The notes beneath the pieces were generated by a model. The model was given only the letters and a program-made list of their open reading frames with translations. It did no database searches and was not told the origin of the DNA. A program made the translations under genes and the position numbers. A stretch of DNA of 64,000 bases. It comes from Agrypnia vestita (Eukaryota > Arthropoda > Insecta > Trichoptera > Phryganeidae). The stretch lies in contig JADDOH010001518.1 in NCBI GenBank assembly GCA_016648135.1, positions 1 to 64,000 on the forward strand, given 5' to 3'. Position 1 is the stretch's first letter. The number at the start of each line of letters is the position of its first letter. This document shows, piece after piece, positions 38,501-47,500 of this stretch.

Positions 38501-41500
38501 TTCAAGATATTCAAAACTTACGATGCCAGATTTTTTAAATCTCGTTCCTGGTAATAAATGTGTTTTGGGCCGCAGGTTGAGTATGGTTGAGTTAGACCGT
38601 TCTTATCATTCGACCTAAAACTACCACCATCGAGTGGTCGTTTCATATGGTTGGAATTTATTCCAAGCACCTTTTTTTGTGTGAAAAAATTGCGAAAAGC
38701 GTGTTGAAATTAGTGACGCCAATTCGTCGACTTTAATCTGGAGGAAGAAAAAGATTGTGGCAGGTATGTTGAGCTTCCTGTTCCTCAATATACAGTCCAC
38801 TCAAAATCGCAATTACCTCTCGGAAACAAAATCCAAGGATCTGCTATTGTGTGTCCAGAATATCCTGATGGGATGGTCGCCGAACACTTCGCACATGATG
38901 GTAGCTGGGTAGCCGACCTTTGTCGTCACGTTTGTGATGGGAGACTCGAAGTTCACAGGTCCTGTTAAAAAAGATTCATCAAATCAATAAGTTACTATTT
39001 ATTATTACCTTTCCAAAAATATCATATTATACCAAAAGATCATCTTTGTTTGACTTTTAATTAGTGTTTTTACAATGAAAATTGATATAATAAAAACTTT
39101 TATATAATAAATGATATAATAAAAAAATATTCATCTGCGACCAACATTGGGGTGCGCATCCCACGCGCAAATTGCTTATATTTAGAGTCAAATAACGTTT
39201 TCAAGTGGAGTTACTAAATCCTGAATTATAATTTATATAAATTAACTTTGTAAACACCACTTATTTATTGAAAAAATTCAACATGTTTCGAAGCCAATGG
39301 CTTCTTCGTCAGGATAACAAATATAAAATTTAAAAATCGAAGTACAGATCAAAATATTAAAAAATTATATATGGAAAATGATAATATAAAGTACCTAAAG
39401 AGTATATATTTGAAGAAGAAGTTACTAAATCCTTGTTTATGTTACGTCGTGGTTCATTGACCGAGGACATCCTTTGTACCCTTTGTCTCCATTGTTTGAA
39501 AAATAGTATAAAATAAATAAAGCCAGTTAAAAGAGGCATAATAATTCTTAATCTTGTACTGCTTAGGTCACTCATATAAACATAACCAACAGTTTATTGT
39601 TTTCATTTGGTGAATCTACACATATCAATTGATTTTCCCAATTGGGAAAATTTTAATTCGCTTAGCCACATAAGAACGTCCACTACGATGACCAGTTAGC
39701 TGCAGATGTAACCCATCTCAGCAAAAGTGTCTTTGGAGGGTAACAGTAAAAATATCCCTTTTAAAACGTATTATAATAAATAATTGCTTTTTAACATGTT
39801 GTTATGCAAAAGAAACTAATTTAATGATATTTGAATTACGAGAACTGGAATGTTAAAGCTCCATTATCTTAGAATGCATATTTTGAAAAATGTCTTGCAT
39901 TGAGGGTGCAATATGCAAGACTTTAATGAAAATACTTTCCAAATATACCTGCACATTTTTGGATATTAATAAAAAAGCTATATTTCTAACAACTATAGTC
40001 ATTTTCAATGTTTAATTACAAATAAAAATAATATGTTTGAAATCAGGAACGTGTGTATCTGGACGGACGTCTATCTGAGCGCATAAAGGGACGGGAGATA
40101 GAGAGAGAAAATGTCATAATACAAATTTCTATTCAAAAGATCCTTCCTTGCAAAAAGGAATGACATCACAGAGTATTTTATTCTCTAAATTATATATTAA
40201 GGATACCTACGTATGCTCGAATCTGAAAAATTGAATTACCGTTTAAAAAAGGCATGTAAAAGAAAAAGAATTTTTTTTTAAACACTATCCGAAAATGTAG
40301 AATAAATTCGATAGTTTAAAAAAATGAAACGAAAATAAAATTTTCTTAGGTTCAATAGTAAAACATAGGGACAGACGATATTTTCATTAAAAAAAAAATC
40401 AAATCATGGTTGATTACGAATACGAATAATTAATATTCAAAGTTTTGAAGCTCACCTTGATGTAAACGTCAGATGAAACCTTTTTATTTGAAGCCAGCAG
40501 TACTGCTGACCAATATTGTTTTTTGTGTAGATAAACTTTAGTGGATAAATATTATGTGGATTAACAAAAAAACAGTTGCATACTCCTATCCCAGTCGTGT
40601 AAGAAAGAGAAGTGCTCACTGTTGACTGATATGAAGATGTCCTTGTGAAGAGGCTGTCCTACTCCATTCTCCACCCTGCAGGAGTACACTCCTTCGTCTC
40701 CAGAAGTTACCATCTCCAGCATCAGACTGCCGTTGGGAAGGCTTTGCAGGCCACTACCCCTTTGTTCCAAAACAGAGCGCCAAGCGCCACTGCCTTCTAT
40801 AATATTATAAATAAACTTCTGAAATAAATAATTATAATCAATCTTTACAAAAACTATTTCATTATGAATGCTCCCGTTATCCAAACATTCGTTAATAGTT
40901 TCCCTGAAAGCCATTTGTCCAATGTTGACAAGGGGCTTGAATTTGTTAACACAAAAATCATTACAAATTTACCAGAAAGGCCATAATACCTCCACATTTT
41001 ATTTTAATATTAACTAAGGCTTTAATCCATCCACATTCTCTTCTACCCTCTCTTTTTTCCTACCGTTCTCTTTGGGATTATTTATATCCTAATTTAAAAA
41101 AATTATATAGCTGTATACTTTGTTAATCTTATTATATAATTTTTATTCAAAATATTCCGTATTAATTTAAAGGAATCATACAAATGAATTAATTAATTTT
41201 AATTTCTCATATTGTTATTTTACCTACTTACTAGTGAAAATGTGACTCCTCTTATAAAATAAAAAATACATATAATTATGACAACCAGAGCGATTCTAAC
41301 TCTCAAATAATTAGTACGCCACAATTGAAGAAATACTCTGTAATAATATAATTTAATATTAAAACAATCAAAGCATGATTATTACGATATCTATCTTTGG
41401 CAACATTGGCGGTACTTGAGAATAGGTATTTACTCTTTCTTGTCATCGTCATCATTATAGAAAAGTTATCATTTTTCATCTCTTATCATCATCATTATAA

Positions 41501-44500
41501 CATAAGAATTATCATTTACCATCTCTTTTCATCCAGTGTACTTGGGGCTGGGGGTACCCATTAGCGCTGCAGCCCACGTGACCTTGACGTCCAATCACCA
41601 TGGAACTGTTCTGCGGTTCTTCCACCCATTTTGGAGCCACTAAAAATATACATAAAATTTGAAAAAATAGCTTCTTCAGACGAATAGGAATGAGCTGGGC
41701 TGCTTATGGCAAACTCAAACATATTTTCGGCAACGAAGACATCCCAATTAGCTTAAAAAGAAAAGCATTTGAAACGTGCGTACTGCCAGTGATGACGTAT
41801 GGAGTGGAGACGATGGCCCTTACAAAGAATAGTGTAGAAAAGCTTAAATGAACGCAACGATCCAAGGAGAGATCCATGCTTGCAGAGATACAAGCATGTT
41901 GTCGTTAGCCTAGAAAGTATGAAATTAAGCGCTGAATTAGAAAGTGGATATCATGAATCGTGTAGCGAAACTAAAATGGCAAAGGGAAGGGCATGTTGCA
42001 AGGTAGGATGTTACCAGATGGAATCCTAGAGTTCTGAAATGGAGACCTTGGGAAAATAAAAGAGGTGTCGGATGACCTAAAAAGAGATGGTCCGACGATA
42101 TAGCCGCTGTGGGGGGGAAGAAATGGCTACAACTAGCAAATTACAAGAAAGGGTATGGAAGTGATGAAGGTTAAGGAAGAAGAAGAAGAAATTTCTTCAA
42201 ACAACCTCTCACCATGGTGAATATATTTAAAAATTGACTAAATAAATTAAATAGGGCTTTACCAATAGGTGAGTGTCTTGCCACTAGACCAACGAAAATA
42301 TCCACATCAAGCGTCTTTGGTAATTTATTTGTATTGTTATTAACATTTTCACAATATTCTACAAAGAGAGAAACTGTAAAATTCGAAGATTACGAAAGAT
42401 TTGAATAATTTTAGAAGCTTTTGGGAACGAAAGATCTGGAAGCCCGTGGAATATACGAAATAATACTAGAAATTTCAAGACATTGAGTTGTACCGCGGCC
42501 GAAGAGTCGAGTCAGCCTTGTTGTGACAGCTGACAGATCTGGGCGAATAGATAAGTGAACTATGTGTACCTGAAACGAGTGGAATACTCTAGTGACATAA
42601 TCAGTTTGAATTTCAGCAGGTATAGTGATCTAACCTATGTTAGTGTGGCATTAGGCAGACTTTTACATGGCAAATTCCTGGAACGCTCTTAGTAAGAAGA
42701 ACATTACAAATATGAATGTTCCTCTAATTATATATGAATTTCTATGAAAAGATTACCTTTGATGAATAACTCGGCCGAAGCATTCACTCTAGCAGCGTGG
42801 TTAGAAGCGATGCAGGTAAAAGTTCCACAATGTTGAAGGCCAACTTTTCTGATCACCAGGACACTGAACAAGTCCAAATTCCTTTCTTCAATCTGAAAAA
42901 TGTGAATACGTGTTTCATAAAACTAAAATAGTTTTATACGCGTACCGCAGAACGAGGTGACTTGAGATTTAATTAAATTTTATTTTACATTTATTGATGC
43001 AATACAGTACAAACACAGAAGATTTTTGGATTAAAAACGAATAAGTTACAGATTCATGTACCAATAATATTCACCACGCAATGTCAAATACATATTTCAA
43101 ATTAAGATTAAAATTCAAGATTATTAAATAATAGCCCGCTTGGATGGTATATCTATTTGTGAACATGTTTGGATGAATGTATGTGGGATTCAACAGATTT
43201 AAGGACTTGGTGAGGAAAAACTAAATAAGCAGTCTATTTTTAAAATGTATGATACATTTTTCTTTAAAAAAAGTATAGAATACGTGTTGCATCAATATAC
43301 TTACTACTTTCAAACTAAACTAAGTGCTTGTGCTATAAAAATAGGAATAACTTCTAGGTGTTCTGGATTGGGGATCGAACCATCGACCACCAGATCACTA
43401 AGCAAGCGTCATCGTAAACAACTACACCAACAAGCTACTGTCATCGTAAACAAATCCAGGTTGTTTTCATAATTTTGACAACTGTTTACAGCACGATTTA
43501 TGAGCGAATTCATAGCTGAATTAGTCTTTTGATCATATTTTTAAATAATTTTTATCCCGCCTAACGGGAAACTCTTTACTTTGATACAGATGCCGGCAAA
43601 CATGTTGAAAAATTTTCGGCATAGTGGAGGAGAGTTTGCGTATGTACCATTCCACCAACGAGACCCAAAATTTGTTTTCTGCGCATTTCCCCACTACGCC
43701 GAAAAATGTCCGAGAATTTTGCCGGCAACTATACCACAGATCATGTTTGGCCTAGATTCTCCGTCTAACGAAACTCCAACTGACACAATATACACATGCA
43801 ATTTGTGAGTCTGGATTAGCACCTTGTTATGATAATTATCTTAATAATTATTTTTATAAGTCATATAAGTAGTGAAAGGACATCATTTGAGTCGTATATT
43901 TCCAGACACCGCTAACTCCATATCAAAACAATTTACAGTAGGTCAGGTAATTTATACCTTATTGTGTGAGATGTTATTACCTACACTGTTAGTTTTTCTA
44001 GAAACTTTGTTATAAATGTAAACAAATTTTCTAGAAAAACTAACAGTGTAGGTAATAACATCTCACACAATAAGGTATAAATTACTTGACCTGCTGTAAA
44101 TTTCTTTGATTTGGAGTTAGCGGTGTCTGGAAATATACGACTCATTTAGAAACAACAGAAGACTTCAAAAATATTATTATTTAGGTCTAAATAACAACTA
44201 GTCAGATGCTGCTACTAATGGAATCATCTTTGGAGCATAATATGGATTGTATGTTTAAATAAAAAGAAAGCTTACATATGTTTATTAAATTTGCAATTGA
44301 TTTACCTTCAGATTCGAAGAAATAGGCTGGCCGTCTTTTAACCAATTGAAAAAAACTGGCGTATCGCCACTTTTGACGCTGCAGACGACTTTCGCTATCT
44401 GCCCTTCTTGGATATTGGAGCCAAACGTCAGCTCGTCCAACAGCGGTGGCTCCAGAACCTGAATCTCAAATGACCTCCTGGCCATTTCTCCCGTCGGGCT

Positions 44501-47500
44501 GGTGACAGTGCACGTGTACATGGCACCGTTCTCAGAGCTGTCTACATTCTCAATCACCAACTTTCCTTCTTCATCAGCTGTGAAAGCTCTTCGGTGTCTT
44601 TTGACAGAGCTCGTTACAGAAGTTTGTCCCGTCGACTCAACTTGCGGTGTTACATTTTCCTTTTCATCGACATGATTCTTTTTGACGACAATGTGAAGAT
44701 CGTCAATTTTGATTTCATTTGTTACATTCAATTCGCGAGCTGTATTTTTAAAATTTCTTTTGTATCTCTCGTAGTGGATTGGTTGAAGATCTGATCGTTC
44801 CCATTTTACTTTGCTGAAACATAATAATATTTTAATATATGAATACCTACTGGAAATGAATTAAGCACTTTTTGTCAAAAATATTTTTTTAGATACGTGT
44901 ACAGATTAGTACTAGATGTATGCGCTTGCCAATACTAAACACTGCACTCAAGTCCTATCTGTGTTAATTTCCTAGTTATATGGGAATGCATATCGCACAA
45001 GTATTAAGTGCCGCGTCATATTATTTATAAATGAGTGATATTATTCATAAAAAAAATTAACCCATAATAAACAAGTTTATATTATACTCCCTTTCTTATT
45101 TACTAGTTAAAACAGGTTTTGGGCCTACCCCATGCGTCGGGCTCGAGTCGGACGACGCTACGAAAGGGAGTTATAAAAAAATTCGAAAAATCCAAAATTA
45201 TATTATAACTGTTCGAAGAATATTTTTTCTTCTTCTGTATGAAGGCTTGAACTTTGTGGTGACATTATTATTAAAATAAAACACAAATAACTTTGTTTTC
45301 ACCACTATATTAGATTAAAAAATCTACATGTTTCGAGAACAATGTTCTCTTCATCAGGATTATTGTGTACTAATCTTAAAAGTTGAAACAAGCAAATATG
45401 TTACGGTGAAGGAGCGGTTGAGGGGGTTGGTGAGGGGAGGGGGGGGTTCGAGGTGTTGATTATTATGGGTCATTTGGAATGTTAAGTGGAAAAATATTCA
45501 AAATAGGATTATGCAAAAATTTCGTCTGTGTATTTATTATATTAGACTTAATATTAACATTTTTCCTAATTTCGAGTATTTCTAAATTATTTATTTGAGG
45601 TATCTTATAGTTGAAATGTAATTTAAACAATATATCTATCCTAAGTCAACAGATAGAAATAAACAATGGCGTAGAATTTTATTTGTCGATAACAATTTGT
45701 CAAAAATAATAACTAAAAATATTCCTAACTCAATTCAGCCGGCCTTTTATACGAGTAACAAATTAAAAAAATACATACTAAATAACAAGGATAGTGATAA
45801 TCCTATCATGAAATCAGGAGTTTATAGACTTAATTGTAACGATTGCGATAATTTTTATATTGGCAAAACAAAAAGAAATTTTGAAACTAGGGTTAAAGAA
45901 CATGTCAAAGCATTAACTAGCAATATTGATTCTGATTTCGCAAAACATCTAATAGAATTTGACCATACATTTGATATTAACACAGGCTTAAAATTTTTAC
46001 ATTTCAACTATAAGATACCTCAAATAAATAATTTAGAAATACTCGAAATTAGGAAAAATGTTAATATTAAGTCTAATATAATAAATACACAGACGAAATT
46101 TTTGCATAATCCTATTTTGAATATTTTTCCACTTAACATTCCAAATGACCCATAATAATCAACACCTCGAACCCCCCCCTCCCCTCACCAACCCCCTCAA
46201 CCACTCCTTCACCGTAACATATTTGCTTGTTTCAACTTTTAAGATTAGTACACAATAATCCTGATGAAGAGAACATTGTTCTCGAAACATGTAGATTTTT
46301 TAATCTAATATAGTGGTGAAAACAAAGTTATTTGTGTTTTATTTTAATTTTTATATTATAATTATCATTTTTTTTAAACGGATATTTGTTACACCATTTT
46401 TATCATTGCCACGCGTCTGCCTGCAAAATTTCAGCTCGATTGGATCACGGAAAAAGGTTTAAAAATCGATCTAAAGTTTTTCCGGCAGACAGCAAACCGC
46501 AGACGCTACGAATTAAAAGAAAGGGAGTAAAAAAATACACGGCACTTAATACTTATACGGTATTCATTCCCATATAACTAAGAAATTAACACAGGTAGAA
46601 CTTCACTGCAGTGTTTTATGCATTGGCAAAGGCATTTAGTACTAATCTGTATACTTATTTTAACATTGTTATTTTATGTTATTTTTAATTATGATAAATT
46701 TTAGAGATTTTTATTTTCATCTATTAAGTGTTGGGATAAAGATCTGACATCCCGATATTGCTTTTTTCAGAATAGCACAGAATATCTAATAACCAACACA
46801 TTTTTAACCAAACTAAAACATTTTTTTTTATTCAATATTATATAGGTAATATTTATACAGATAATTACAAATTTTACCTTATGGGGTAACCATAATAAGG
46901 GCAGTGAATGACGGCGGTTGTTCCAGATAATATTTTTATGGGACCCAGGCTCCGAATGTATGGTGGTCCTGTAATTTTCGGGCAGTGTTAATTTGATTCA
47001 TCGCACGGAAAACAGGACAGGATGAAACCGGTTAGTGTAAATGGAGAAAAAAGTCGATATGTAAAGAAAGATGTACCTTAACCATACTGTAATAAAAAAT
47101 ACCCATAAACAGCCATGACATCAACCCGTGTTACAGTAAAAATTGGTATTTTAAATGAGAAAAAATAATTCTTCATTTCAAAACAAAACCAAAGTTTGTA
47201 CAAATAGTATTGATTGTTTTTAACCTAATAAACTCCCCCCCCCCACACACACACACCCGCCGCATGCAGTGCATCATCCAAGAGCGCATGGTGCGCTGCC
47301 ATGTTGTGAATGCAAAAAGAAAATACTGCCTGCCACGGTAGTGAGCATTTATAGCTACCAGTTATTCAAATCACTCAAGAATATTAATTAATATTAAAAG
47401 ATTTTGATCCAAGCAGGAGGTGGATGAGGTATCTAGGAGATTCACGTGGAGTTATGTTCTTCTGGGCTGTAAAATGCAGAAAAAAGGCATACGTTTTATA

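Larger units (their letters stand above)
45271..46346 (+). mobile_element. Penelope-like retroelement fragment with inverted terminal repeats
   Basis: About 350 bp at the left (45271-45622) is repeated in inverted orientation at the right (45994-46346) with near identity. Between them is a GIY-YIG endonuclease ORF. Each arm holds the ORF's 3' end and a hammerhead ribozyme motif. The reverse transcriptase is missing, so the copy is 5'-truncated. Inverted partial terminal repeats, GIY-YIG and a hammerhead are together diagnostic of Penelope-like elements. It lies in the intron between the two Ig6 exons and interrupts a dispersed repeat. Confidence 0.9.
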
